Below, in pieces: positions 25,954-34,945 of a DNA stretch of 64,000 nt. The notes under the pieces were generated by a model. It was not told the DNA's origin. It did no database searches and was given only the letters and a program-made list of their open reading frames with translations. A program made the translations under genes and the position numbers. Origin of the DNA: Methylobacterium oryzae (GTDB taxonomy: Bacteria > Pseudomonadota > Alphaproteobacteria > Rhizobiales > Beijerinckiaceae). The stretch's first letter is position 1, and each line of letters opens with the position of its first letter. The stretch covers positions 2,365,001 to 2,429,000 of the forward strand of contig NZ_CP090349.1 of NCBI RefSeq assembly GCF_021398735.1, in the 5' to 3' direction.

Positions 25954-28578
25954 TTAGCCACCTCCGAGGGTGCGCGCGAGGATGTCGGCGGTGTCCCGGG
26001 AAAGCCCCGGGATCGCCTTGATCCCATTCAGCATTTCGACCGCTTTGGCGCCGCGTGATTTTTCCAGCCGGCGCCAGGATCCGAAGGCCGTGAGGAGCCG
26101 TGCGGCCACCTGTGGGTTGGTCGAATCGAGCGCCGCGACCGTCTCGGTCACGCGGGCGAATCCCGCCCCGTCCCGCCGGGCGAACTGGGTCGGGTTGCCG
26201 AACGCGAAGCTCCCGATCAGCGCCCGCACGCGGTTCGGGTTGGTCATGGTGAAGGCCGGGTGTTCCTGCAGCCGCGCGATCCGGTCGAGGGTGCCGGGCT
26301 CCGGGATCTGGGCCTGGAGGGCGAACCACTTGTCGAGGACCAGGGGCTCGTCGGCGTAGCGGGCCGCGAACTCCGCGAAGGCGGCCTCGCGGGTCTCCCC
26401 CGGGATCAGCGCCAGCGTGCCGAGGGCCGCGAGCCGGTCGGTCATGTTGGTGGCCTCGGCCAGCCGCGCGGCGGCGCGGGCGGCCCCCTCCCGGGGATCG
26501 CCGGCGGCGACCAGGTCGAGGGCCGCGTTGCGGAGCGACCGGCGCCCCGCCGAGGCGGCGTCGGGGCTGTAGGGCGCACCGGCCACCGGCGCGAGCGCCG
26601 CGTCGATCGATTCGAGCCGCGGCCGCAGGGCCTGGCCCAGACGCGCCCGCAGGTTGAATCGCGCCCGGTGGATCGCGTCGGGATCCACGTCGGCCGGCAC
26701 CGCGTCGGCGGCCTCGCCCTCGCTCGGCAGCGCCAGGACCAGGGCCGCGAAGGCCGGGTCGGCCAGGGCCTCGTCTTCGAGGAACTGGCCGAGTGCCGCG
26801 GCGAACGCCTCCGTCCGATCGGCGTCTGGCTCGAGGATCAGCCGCAAAGCGACGTCCTGCGCGGCCTGCCAGCGGTTGAACGGGTCGCTGTCCTGCGCGA
26901 GGAGCCGCATCCGCTCCGCGTCGGTCAGGGTGAGGTCGAGCCGCACCGGGGCGGAGAAGTCGCGCAGGAGCGAGGGGACCGGCTCCTCGGCGACCGCGTC
27001 GAACACGATCTCGGCCTCGGGGCGGTCGAGCACGTAGACGCCGTCCCGCACGTCCGGGCAGGTCGCGCCCGTCAGCGGCCCGGACGCCCCGACGAGACCG
27101 AGGGCCACGGGGATCACCAGCGGCGGCCCGTCGGGCTCCGCGCCGCCGCCGGGCAGGCTCTGGGCGAGCCGGAGGGTGTAGCGCGCGGCGGCCGGATCGT
27201 GCGCGGCCGCGACGGCGAGGCGGGGCGTGCCGGGACGCTCGTACCAGCGGGCGAAGGCGCCGAGATCGCGCCCGGTCACGGCCGCGAAGGCCGCCAGGAA
27301 GTCCTCGACGGTGGCGGCGCGGCCGTCATTGTCGGCGTAGTACCGGTCCATGCCGGCCCGGAAGGCCTCGGGACCGATCAGCGTCCGCAGCATCCGGACG
27401 ATCTCGGCGCCCTTGTCGTAGACGGTCGCCGTGTAGAAGTTGTTGATCTCCGCGTAGGCCCGCGGCCGCACCGGGTGCCGCAGCGGCCCGGCATCCTCGG
27501 GGAACTGGCGCGCCCGCAGGGAGCGCACCTCGGCGATGCGGTGCACCGGCCGGGAGCGCATGTCGGAGGAGAATTCCTGGTCGCGGAAGACCGTGAGACC
27601 CTCCTTCAGGCAGAGCTGGAACCAGTCCCGGCACGTGACGCGGTTGCCGGACCAGTTGTGGAAGTACTCGTGCGCGATGATCGCCTCGATCGCCGCGTAG
27701 TCACCGTCGGTCGCGGTCTCGGGACTCGCCAGGACGTATTTGTCGTTGAAGATGTTGAGGCCCTTGTTCTCCATGGCGCCCATGTTGAAGTCGGACACCG
27801 CGACGACGTTGAACACGTCGAGGTCGTAGGCGCGGCCGAAGGCGGTCTCGTCCCAGGCCATGGAGCGGATGACGGCGTCGAGGGCGTAGCCCGCCCGGTC
27901 CTCCTTGCCGGGCTCGACGTAGACCGCGCAGGTGACGGCGCGGCCCTCCATCGTGGTGAAGCGCGTCTCGACCTTCCCGAGCCGGCCGCCCACGAGGGCG
28001 AACAGGTAGGCGGGCTTCGGGTGGGGATCGTGCCAGATCGCGAAGTGGCGGCCCGGCCCGACCGCGCCGGTCCCGACGGGATTGCCGTTGCCGAGCAGGA
28101 CCGGCGCCTCGGCCCGGTCGGCCTCGATGCGCGTGGTGTAGACCGACAGCACGTCCGGCCGATCGAGGAAGTAGGTGATCCGGCGGAAGCCGTCCGCCTC
28201 GCACTGGGTGCAGTAGACGCCGTTCGACCGGTAGAGGCCCATCAGCTTCGTGTTGGCGGTCGGATCCACCTCCGTGACGAGACGCAGCGCGAAGGGCCGC
28301 TGCGGCGGATCGCGGAGGATGAGGCCGGACGGCGTCGCCGCGTAGGCGTCGGGCGCCAGCGGCGCGCCGTCGAGCGCGACCGAGACCAGCCGGAGATCGT
28401 CGCCGTCGAGGGTGAGCGGCGCCGCCGGCACGCCGGCCGGGTTCGGCCGCAGCGTCAGCGTCGCGTCGATGCGGGTCGCGTGCGGGTCGAGACGGATGTC
28501 GAGGTCGACGCGATCGATCAGGTAGTCGCTGGGCCGGTATTCCTCGAGGCGGATCAGCGGCGGCGTCTCGGTGCGCAT
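25954..28578 (-). CDS. pepN: Aminopeptidase N (M1 metallopeptidase)
   Basis: Zinc aminopeptidase that releases N-terminal residues from peptides in the cytoplasm. The 874-residue length matches the PepN family. The substrate-recognition Gly-Ala-Met-Glu-Asn lies near residue 265. The zinc site His-Glu-Tyr-Phe-His near residue 302 is followed 18 residues later by the third ligand Glu (Leu-Lys-Glu-Gly-Leu-Thr). GGAG lies about 9 nt before the ATG at 28578; a GTG three codons upstream is also open. Transcribed in the same direction as the kinase gene, but separated by about 190 bp. Confidence 0.95.
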   Translation of the reverse strand: MRTETPPLIRLEEYRPSDYLIDRVDLDIRLDPHATRIDATLTLRPNPAGVPAAPLTLDGDDLRLVSVALDGAPLAPDAYAATPSGLILRDPPQRPFALRLVTEVDPTANTKLMGLYRSNGVYCTQCEADGFRRITYFLDRPDVLSVYTTRIEADRAEAPVLLGNGNPVGTGAVGPGRHFAIWHDPHPKPAYLFALVGGRLGKVETRFTTMEGRAVTCAVYVEPGKEDRAGYALDAVIRSMAWDETAFGRAYDLDVFNVVAVSDFNMGAMENKGLNIFNDKYVLASPETATDGDYAAIEAIIAHEYFHNWSGNRVTCRDWFQLCLKEGLTVFRDQEFSSDMRSRPVHRIAEVRSLRARQFPEDAGPLRHPVRPRAYAEINNFYTATVYDKGAEIVRMLRTLIGPEAFRAGMDRYYADNDGRAATVEDFLAAFAAVTGRDLGAFARWYERPGTPRLAVAAAHDPAAARYTLRLAQSLPGGGAEPDGPPLVIPVALGLVGASGPLTGATCPDVRDGVYVLDRPEAEIVFDAVAEEPVPSLLRDFSAPVRLDLTLTDAERMRLLAQDSDPFNRWQAAQDVALRLILEPDADRTEAFAAALGQFLEDEALADPAFAALVLALPSEGEAADAVPADVDPDAIHRARFNLRARLGQALRPRLESIDAALAPVAGAPYSPDAASAGRRSLRNAALDLVAAGDPREGAARAAARLAEATNMTDRLAALGTLALIPGETREAAFAEFAARYADEPLVLDKWFALQAQIPEPGTLDRIARLQEHPAFTMTNPNRVRALIGSFAFGNPTQFARRDGAGFARVTETVAALDSTNPQVAARLLTAFGSWRRLEKSRGAKAVEMLNGIKAIPGLSRDTADILARTLGGG

Positions 28579-28683
28579 TCGGCTCACTCCGGGTGCGGGG
28601 CGGGCCCGTTCTGGTCCCTCGGAGCGCGCGGCGCAACGATCGGAGCCGTCGAAACGGCGCGCGTGGGGCGGTCCTCGCCCAGC

Positions 28684-29853
28684 TCAGAGCCCGGGGGCGG
28701 GGCGGCCTTCCGCGCGGAGCGGCCGCTCGAGGCCGACCCTGTCGAGCGTGGCGGACAGGCGCACGCGGACGAACGGCTCGGCCCAGCGCATGACGGCGTA
28801 GCTCAGCAGGAGCATGGCGCAGCACGCGGCCAGGAGCGCCGCGTAGGGCGGAACCCCGCCACCGACGAGGCGGTGGATCAGGGCGGCACCGTTGACGTTG
28901 TGCAGGAGGTAGAGCGGGTAGGTCATCAGCCCGAGCCGTCGGGCCAGCGCGCAGCCCCGCTCCCCGAGCCGCGCGCGGAGCCACGCGTTGCCGCGCACGC
29001 TGGCCACGATCATCAGGACGCAGCCCGCGAAGACGAGGCGCGGGAGGAGCGGAGCCTCGCTGCGGCTCATCTGGAACAGGAACGACCCGGCCGCGTCGCC
29101 GATCTCGACGAGCGCCCCGACGGCGCAGACGGCGATCACGCAGAGCCGACCGGCCGTCGGCCCCTTGACGAGCGACAACCACAGGAAGACGCCGAGCGCG
29201 AAGAAGCAGCCGTGGCGCAGGAGCGTCAGCTCGGCCACGCGGTTCGCCGCCAGGGCGGAGAGGTTCGGCACGGCCAGGGTCGCGACCCAGAAGAGGGTGC
29301 TCACACCGCCGACCACCGCGCAGACCGGGCCGATGCTCCGGAATCGCCCGCGCCGCAGCAGCGCGAAGACGAGTGCGTAGAAGGCGATCTCGACGCCGAG
29401 GGTCCAGTAGACACCGTCCAGCCACGGCTCGACCGGAACGAACAGGACGCAGTCGAGATAGGCCCGCAGCACGTGCCGACCGGACCCCATGCGGCCGATG
29501 GCGAGCGAGACCAGGGCGGTGAGCGTGGCGCAGATCCAGACCGCCGGCACGAGGCGCAGGATGCGGCTGCGCAGGAAGGCGCGCGCGGTCGCGTGCTCGG
29601 CCGAGTAGGCGATCACGAAGCCCGAGATGACGAAGAACAGCTCGACCCCGATCCAGCCGAACCACGTCCAGGCGAACAGGCCGGGGTAAGCTGCGGCGGA
29701 GTCGAAGGCGCGCCCGGCCGTCGAGAGCGGCGCCTGCCACGCGTAGGCGCCCAGATGAAAGACCATGACCAGCATTGCGGCGAGAAATCGCGCCGCATCG
29801 AGACCGATCATCTGTGCATCATGCCTGCCGCGCTCGGATCCCTGCGTCCTCAT
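28684..29853 (-). CDS. Acyltransferase-3 family membrane protein
   Basis: A 389-residue OafA/YrhL-type membrane acyltransferase with about ten hydrophobic helices. The family start is seen as Gly-Leu-Asp-Ala-Ala-Arg-Phe-Leu-Ala-Ala then Val-Phe-His-Leu-Gly, containing the conserved His. The motif Phe-Phe-Val-Ile-Ser-Gly-Phe-Val near 75 is also typical. Such proteins O-acylate surface sugars or lipids. The ATG at 29853 follows a G-rich stretch; a later ATG at 29811 would still keep all of the domain. It lies about 105 bp upstream of pepN, with no clear functional link. Confidence 0.85.
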   Translation of the reverse strand: MRTQGSERGRHDAQMIGLDAARFLAAMLVMVFHLGAYAWQAPLSTAGRAFDSAAAYPGLFAWTWFGWIGVELFFVISGFVIAYSAEHATARAFLRSRILRLVPAVWICATLTALVSLAIGRMGSGRHVLRAYLDCVLFVPVEPWLDGVYWTLGVEIAFYALVFALLRRGRFRSIGPVCAVVGGVSTLFWVATLAVPNLSALAANRVAELTLLRHGCFFALGVFLWLSLVKGPTAGRLCVIAVCAVGALVEIGDAAGSFLFQMSRSEAPLLPRLVFAGCVLMIVASVRGNAWLRARLGERGCALARRLGLMTYPLYLLHNVNGAALIHRLVGGGVPPYAALLAACCAMLLLSYAVMRWAEPFVRVRLSATLDRVGLERPLRAEGRPAPGL

Positions 29854-30230
29854 CACGGCCCCCGACGTTCGAAACCGCTCTCATCATCCCGCGAGATAAG
29901 ACGAATCCGTCGCAGCCGGGCTACATCTTGCTGGGTAAGCCGCGCCCATACTTTCGGCCGAAGGGTCTCTCCTCCGGCGGATCGGGAGTTCGCGGCGGGA
30001 CCGTAGGGACGCACGCGGCGCGAGGCCGGCCGTCGGGCCGATGATGCCGGGGGCTGCCGAAACGCCCGCCCGGCCGGCCCGACGCGGTTCGACCGCGCGA
30101 ACGCCCGGGCCCGATTGTCCCGAGTCTGTACCGCACGGCCTTCTCACCGCCGGAGCGGCCGCTAGCTAGCGGGGCGAGTCAGCCGGAGCGGGCCGGCGGC
30201 CCGGCTTCGAAGAGAACAGGACAGGATCCG
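29854..30230. other. Intergenic region between acyltransferase and gloA
   Basis: 377 bp between divergent genes with no convincing ORF. It holds an AT-richer patch (about 29885-29940), a CGCGGT/ACCGCG hairpin at 30083-30097, and a perfect 14-bp palindrome at 30159-30172 about 58 nt before the gloA start. Confidence 0.55.
30159..30172. promoter_or_regulatory. Palindromic operator-like site before gloA
   Basis: The 14-bp sequence CCGCTAGCTAGCGG is its own reverse complement and lies 58 nt upstream of the gloA ATG. A perfect palindrome there would suit a dimeric regulator, but no regulator gene is adjacent. Confidence 0.35.
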
Positions 30231-30671
30231 ATGGAATTTCTGCACACCATGGTCCGGGTCGCCGACCTCGACCGGGCACTCGCCTTCTACGTCGATACGT
30301 TCGGCCTGAAGGAGGTGCGCCGCGTCGAGAACGAGAAGGGCCGCTTCACCCTCGTCTTCCTCGCCGCGCCCGGCGATGTCGAGCGGGCCTCGGCGACCAA
30401 GTCGCCCCTGATCGAGCTCACCTACAACTGGGATCCGGAGACCTACTCGGGCGGGCGCAATTTCGGCCATCTCGCCTATCAGGTCGACGACATCTACGGC
30501 TTCTGCGCGAAGCTGCAGGAGAAGGGCGTCACCATCAACCGGCCGCCGCGCGACGGCTACATGGCCTTCGTGAAGTCGCCGGACGGAATCTCCATCGAGA
30601 TCCTCCAGAAGGGCGGCGCCAAGGAGCCGCAGGAGCCGTGGAAGTCGATGGAGAATACCGGCACCTGGTAG
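30231..30671 (+). CDS. gloA: Lactoylglutathione lyase (glyoxalase I)
   Basis: Isomerises the hemithioacetal of methylglyoxal and glutathione to S-lactoylglutathione, the first step of methylglyoxal detoxification. The 146-residue product is a two-module vicinal-oxygen-chelate protein. All four metal ligands are in place: His5, Glu62, His80 and Glu123. The length is near that of the E. coli Ni-type enzyme. The ATG has GGA about 5-8 nt upstream. It is a single gene, followed within about 50 bp by the RNase P RNA. Confidence 0.95.
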   Translation: MEFLHTMVRVADLDRALAFYVDTFGLKEVRRVENEKGRFTLVFLAAPGDVERASATKSPLIELTYNWDPETYSGGRNFGHLAYQVDDIYGFCAKLQEKGVTINRPPRDGYMAFVKSPDGISIEILQKGGAKEPQEPWKSMENTGTW

Positions 30672-30684
30672 CGGGCCCGCACCC

Positions 30685-30713
30685 TTGACCCGGACGGCCC
30701 CGCGGGCGCATCT
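30685..30713 (+). promoter_or_regulatory. Candidate rnpB promoter
   Basis: TTGACC at 30685-30690 resembles a -35 box and is about 35 nt before the predicted rnpB 5' end. The -10 element 17 nt later (GCATCT) is a poor match. A hairpin CCGCGGGC/GCCCGCGG (30700-30721) overlaps the same place and could terminate gloA. Confidence 0.35.
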
Positions 30714-30719
30714 GCCCGC

Positions 30720-31120
<401 letters not shown>

Positions 31121-31547
31121 ACTTCCCGATAAGACCTGCGTCTTCAACGCCTTATCGATCCGGCGCGGGGCCGGGCCGGCGGGCGGCGCGCCGAAGATTC
31201 CGGCGCGGCAAAAACCTTCGGTTAACCTTGCCGGGTTCAGATCGGTCCGCGCGGCAGTGCCAAGCTTGTGCGTTGACGATCCTCCGAGGCCCATGATACC
31301 CGGCATCCTCCCGTCAACGGCGTGTATCGGATCGCCGGGCGCACCCTGCCATCGCGCAGGTCCCGTCCGTGCGCGGCGTCTTGCGCGCTCCGCATCCGGT
31401 GCCGTTCCCGTCACGCGCGCCGCGCTCGCGCGGCCCGGCACAGGGCACCATGAGACGCACGAGCCGCATCCGCGCCCGGGTTTCCGGGACGCGCCGACAC
31501 TCCGCCCGTCCGCGCGCGCCACGGTGCGCCGCCCCGGCGAGGCGCCC
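31121..31547. other. dcw leader region without mraZ
   Basis: 427 bp between rnpB and rsmH. No mraZ-like ORF is seen on either strand. It contains an AT-richer patch near 31205-31235 with GTTAACC at 31221-31227, a CtrA-like half-site, and a small AAGAC/GTCTT hairpin near 31132. It probably carries the main dcw promoter; no exact -35/-10 can be named. Confidence 0.5.
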
Positions 31548-32612
31548 ATGAGCCGGCGCCGCCCCGCTCCCGAGAGTCCGCCCCGCCACGGCGGCGCCGA
31601 TGCGCCGTCCGAGCCGCACGTGCCCGTCCTCCTCGCGGAGGTCGTCGAGGCGCTCGGCACCGAGGGCGGGATCGCGGTCGACGGCACCTTCGGTGCCGGC
31701 GGCTACACCCGCGCGCTGCTCGCGGCGGATCCGGCCCTGCAGGTCGTCGCGATCGACCGCGACCCCACGGCGATCGCGGCCGGGCAGGCGCTCGTCGCCG
31801 AGTCCGGCGGGCGCCTGCGCCTCCTGTCCGGCCGTTTCGGCGACCTCGACAGCCTTCTCGCGGAGGCCGGCATCGCGCAGGTCGACCGGGTCGTCCTCGA
31901 TATCGGCGTCTCGTCGATGCAGCTCGACGCGCCGGAGCGGGGCTTCTCGTTCCGCAGCGACGGCCCCCTCGACATGCGCATGGGCTGCGACGGGCCGAGC
32001 GCCGCCGACCTCGTCAACGAGGCCGACGAGACCGTGCTGGCCGACATCATCTACCATTACGGCGAGGAGCGGCGCTCGCGCGCGGTCGCGCGGACCATCC
32101 TGGAGGCGCGCCGCCGCGGGCGGATCGAGTCCACCGCGCAGCTGGCCGAACTCGTCGCCGGCGTGGTCCGGACCGAGCCGGGCAGCCACATCCACCCGGC
32201 GACGCGGACTTTCCAGGGCCTGCGGATCGCCGTGAACGACGAGCTCGGCGAGCTGGTCCGCGCCCTGCACGCGGCCGAGCGCGCGCTCAGGCCCGGCGGC
32301 CGGCTCGCCGTCGTGACGTTCCACTCGCTCGAGGACCGCATCGTCAAGCAGTTCTTCGCGGCGCGCAGCGGTCGCTCCGCGCAGGGCTCCCGCCACCTGC
32401 CCGGGGGGCCGGTCGAGACCGTCCGCAGCTTCCGTCCCGTCACGAAGGGCCCGGTCCTGCCGGGCGAGGCCGAGACCGCCCGCAACCCGCGCGCGCGCTC
32501 GGCCAAGCTCCGGGCGGCGGAGCGCACCGAATCCGAAGTTCCCGAACCGCTGGCCGCGCTGACCGCGCTGGCGAGCCTGCCCGACGCGGCCCGCGGAGGC
32601 CATCGCCGATGA
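31548..32612 (+). CDS. rsmH: 16S rRNA (cytosine1402-N4)-methyltransferase
   Basis: RsmH (MraW) methylates C1402 in the ribosomal P site. The 354-residue product has the SAM-binding [10 protein letters not shown] near residue 45. It also has Asp-Ile-Gly-Val-Ser-Ser near 120, and [11 protein letters not shown] in the C-terminal half, which is diagnostic for this family. The ATG at 31548 is chosen over a long upstream extension with shadow-like composition. It is the first gene of the dcw cluster and overlaps ftsL by 4 bp (ATGA). Confidence 0.95.
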   Translation: MSRRRPAPESPPRHGGADAPSEPHVPVLLAEVVEALGTEGGIAVDGTFGAGGYTRALLAADPALQVVAIDRDPTAIAAGQALVAESGGRLRLLSGRFGDLDSLLAEAGIAQVDRVVLDIGVSSMQLDAPERGFSFRSDGPLDMRMGCDGPSAADLVNEADETVLADIIYHYGEERRSRAVARTILEARRRGRIESTAQLAELVAGVVRTEPGSHIHPATRTFQGLRIAVNDELGELVRALHAAERALRPGGRLAVVTFHSLEDRIVKQFFAARSGRSAQGSRHLPGGPVETVRSFRPVTKGPVLPGEAETARNPRARSAKLRAAERTESEVPEPLAALTALASLPDAARGGHRR

Positions 32613-33022
32613 TCCGCCTCCTGAACCTGCTGGCGGTGGCCGGCCTCGTCGCCTCGGCGATCTACGCCTACTCGATCAAGTACGACACGCTCTACCAGGG
32701 CGGTCAGGTCTCGAAGCTCCAGACCGCCCTGCACAAGGAGCGGCAGGCGATCGCCGTGCTGCGCGCCGAGTGGCAGCTCCTGACGCGGCCCGACCGGCTC
32801 CAGGCGGCCGTCGACAAGCATCTCGCCCTGGAGCCGATCGGCACCAGCCACCTCGCGCGCCTCTCGGATCTGCCCGCCCGGCCGGAGCGCGGCGACGAGA
32901 TCGGCCGTCTGCTCGCCGCCACAGCGACGCCCAAAGACAAAGGAGCGATCGAGCCGCGCACGACCGGCTCGATCACCCGCACCGTCACCACGACCCGCAC
33001 CCCGACGACGGCTTCGAGGTAA
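32609..33022 (+). CDS. ftsL: Cell division protein FtsL
   Basis: A small bitopic divisome protein (137 residues). A transmembrane helix at about 5-22 is followed by a leucine-zipper-like coiled coil (about 30-65) that in other bacteria pairs with FtsB to recruit FtsW and FtsI. The C-terminal tail is Thr/Arg-rich. Sequence conservation in this family is low, so the assignment rests on size, topology and position between rsmH and ftsI. It is coupled to rsmH by a 4-bp overlap and lies 6 bp before ftsI. Confidence 0.88.
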   Translation: MIRLLNLLAVAGLVASAIYAYSIKYDTLYQGGQVSKLQTALHKERQAIAVLRAEWQLLTRPDRLQAAVDKHLALEPIGTSHLARLSDLPARPERGDEIGRLLAATATPKDKGAIEPRTTGSITRTVTTTRTPTTASR

Positions 33023-33028
33023 ACCCCC

Positions 33029-34921
33029 GTGTCCGATCACGCCGACCAGACCCTAGACCCGGCGGTCGAGCCCGCCGTGTCGGACCACGAGGCGGCGCTG
33101 CTCGAAGCCGCCGCGCTGGCGCATGCCGCCGGCGCGCCGCGCCCCCTGGAGGAGGAGGCGCGCGAGCCCGAGCCGCGCGCCGACCGCGCCAAGGCGCTCC
33201 TGCGCAGCATGTTCCGGCTGGCGATCGAGCGCTCGCACATGCGGGTCGCGATGGTCGGGCTCGTCTTCGTCGGCGTGTTCGGGACGATCTCGGCCAAGCT
33301 CCTGATGATGGCGATCTTCGGAGAGCCGCCCAGCCAGGAGCACCGGGTCGCAGCCGCGTCCTCGACCGCCTTCCGGCCCGACATCATCGACCGCAACGGC
33401 GAGATCCTGGCCACCGACATCCGCACGGTCTCGGTCTTCGCCGAGCCGGGCAACATCTACGACAAGGACGAGGCGGTCGAGCTGCTCACCGCCGTCCTGC
33501 CGGAGCTCAACGCCTCCGAGCTGCGCGCCAAGCTGACGCAGCGCAAGGACAAGAAGGGCGCGGGCTTCGTCTGGGTGAAGCGCGAGCTGACCCCGAAGCA
33601 GCAGGCCGAGGTCCACCGGCTCGGCATCCCCGGCATCGGCTTCCTGCCCGACCACAAGCGGGTCTACCCGAACGGCGTCGCGGCCGCCCACATCCTGGGC
33701 GCGACGAACCTCGACGGCATCGGCATCGCCGGCATGGAGAAGTACATCGACTCCACCGGCCTGCAGGCCCTCAACAGCTTCGGGCTGATCAACAAGCAGG
33801 CCGACCTGAAGCCGGTGCAGCTGTCACTCGACCTGCGCGCGCAGTTCGCCGTGCGCGACGAGCTGGCCTGGGGCATCGACCACTTCAAGGCCAAGGCCGG
33901 CGCCTCGATGATCCTCGACGTGAAGACCGGCGAGGTCATCGCGCTCGTCTCCATGCCGGATTTCGACCCGAACGACCCGAAGGACGCGCTCTCGCCCGAC
34001 CGCATCAACCGGATGAATGTCGGCGTCTACGAGATGGGCTCGACCTTCAAGGCGATGACCCTCGCCATGGCGCTCGATTCCGGCAAGTACAACGTCAACT
34101 CGACCTTCGACACCCGGGGCGGCGTGCTGAACTGGGGCCGGCAGAAGATCCACGAGTACCACGGCACGAACCGCGTCATCACCATGCCGGAGGTGTTCAC
34201 CCACTCCTCCAACATCGGCTCCGCCAAGATGGCGCTCGGCGTCGGCGTGCCCGGCCACAAGGCCTTCCTGAAGAAGATGGGCCTGCTCGACCGGCTGCGC
34301 ACCGAGCTGCCGGAGAGCGCGGCGCCGATCGTCCCGTCTCGCTGGACCGAGATCAACACCATCACCATCGCGTTCGGTCACGGCATCGCGGTGGCGCCGA
34401 TCCAGGCCGCGGCCGCGGTGGCGGCCATCGCCAACGGCGGCGACCTGATGACGCCGACCTTCCTCAAGACGACGCCCGAGGCTGCGCGGGCGCGGGCCAC
34501 GCACGTCCTCTCGGGCCAGACCTCCGAGGCGATGCGCTACATCATGCGGCTCAACGCCGCCGAGGGCTCGGCCAAGAAGGCGGCGGTCCCGTACTACTTC
34601 GTCGGCGGCAAGACCGGCACCGCCGAGAAGGTCATCGGCGGCCGCTACATCCACAACCGCCTGTTCACGACCTTCATGGCGGCCGCGCCGATGAACGATC
34701 CGAAGTACCTGTTCGTCACGATCATGGACGAGCCGCAGGGCCTGCCGGAATCGGGCGGCTACGCCACGGCGGCCTGGAATTCCGGCGTGGTCACCGGCAA
34801 GGTGATCGAGCGCGTGGCGCCGATCCTCGGCCTGCCGCCGCAATTCGAGCCGCCGGTGAGGCCGTTCCCGCAGATGGTCAAGCTCAACGCCTACCACGTC
34901 AACCAGCTGGGCGGCCCGTGA
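33029..34921 (+). CDS. ftsI: Septal peptidoglycan transpeptidase FtsI (PBP3)
   Basis: Class B penicillin-binding protein that cross-links septal peptidoglycan. The 630-residue product has a cytoplasmic Glu/Arg/Ala-rich N terminus of about 70 residues, one TM helix (about 72-95) and a pedestal domain. The transpeptidase domain has Ser-Thr-Phe-Lys (about 338), Ser-Ser-Asn (about 392) and Lys-Thr-Gly-Thr (about 529). The start is GTG at 33029. It sits between ftsL and murE, 24 bp before murE, as in most proteobacteria. Confidence 0.95.
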   Translation: MSDHADQTLDPAVEPAVSDHEAALLEAAALAHAAGAPRPLEEEAREPEPRADRAKALLRSMFRLAIERSHMRVAMVGLVFVGVFGTISAKLLMMAIFGEPPSQEHRVAAASSTAFRPDIIDRNGEILATDIRTVSVFAEPGNIYDKDEAVELLTAVLPELNASELRAKLTQRKDKKGAGFVWVKRELTPKQQAEVHRLGIPGIGFLPDHKRVYPNGVAAAHILGATNLDGIGIAGMEKYIDSTGLQALNSFGLINKQADLKPVQLSLDLRAQFAVRDELAWGIDHFKAKAGASMILDVKTGEVIALVSMPDFDPNDPKDALSPDRINRMNVGVYEMGSTFKAMTLAMALDSGKYNVNSTFDTRGGVLNWGRQKIHEYHGTNRVITMPEVFTHSSNIGSAKMALGVGVPGHKAFLKKMGLLDRLRTELPESAAPIVPSRWTEINTITIAFGHGIAVAPIQAAAAVAAIANGGDLMTPTFLKTTPEAARARATHVLSGQTSEAMRYIMRLNAAEGSAKKAAVPYYFVGGKTGTAEKVIGGRYIHNRLFTTFMAAAPMNDPKYLFVTIMDEPQGLPESGGYATAAWNSGVVTGKVIERVAPILGLPPQFEPPVRPFPQMVKLNAYHVNQLGGP

Positions 34922-34945
34922 GATCGGATCGATGAGGGTGCAGCG

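Noticed and set aside
26260..30006. A 1248-codon plus-strand frame opposite pepN and the acyltransferase
   Set aside because: Shadow reading of real minus-strand genes; no domain, no ribosome-binding site, biased composition.
29884..30147. Short minus-strand frames between the acyltransferase and gloA
   Set aside because: Arg/Pro/Gly-rich translations and no ribosome-binding site; treated as intergenic.
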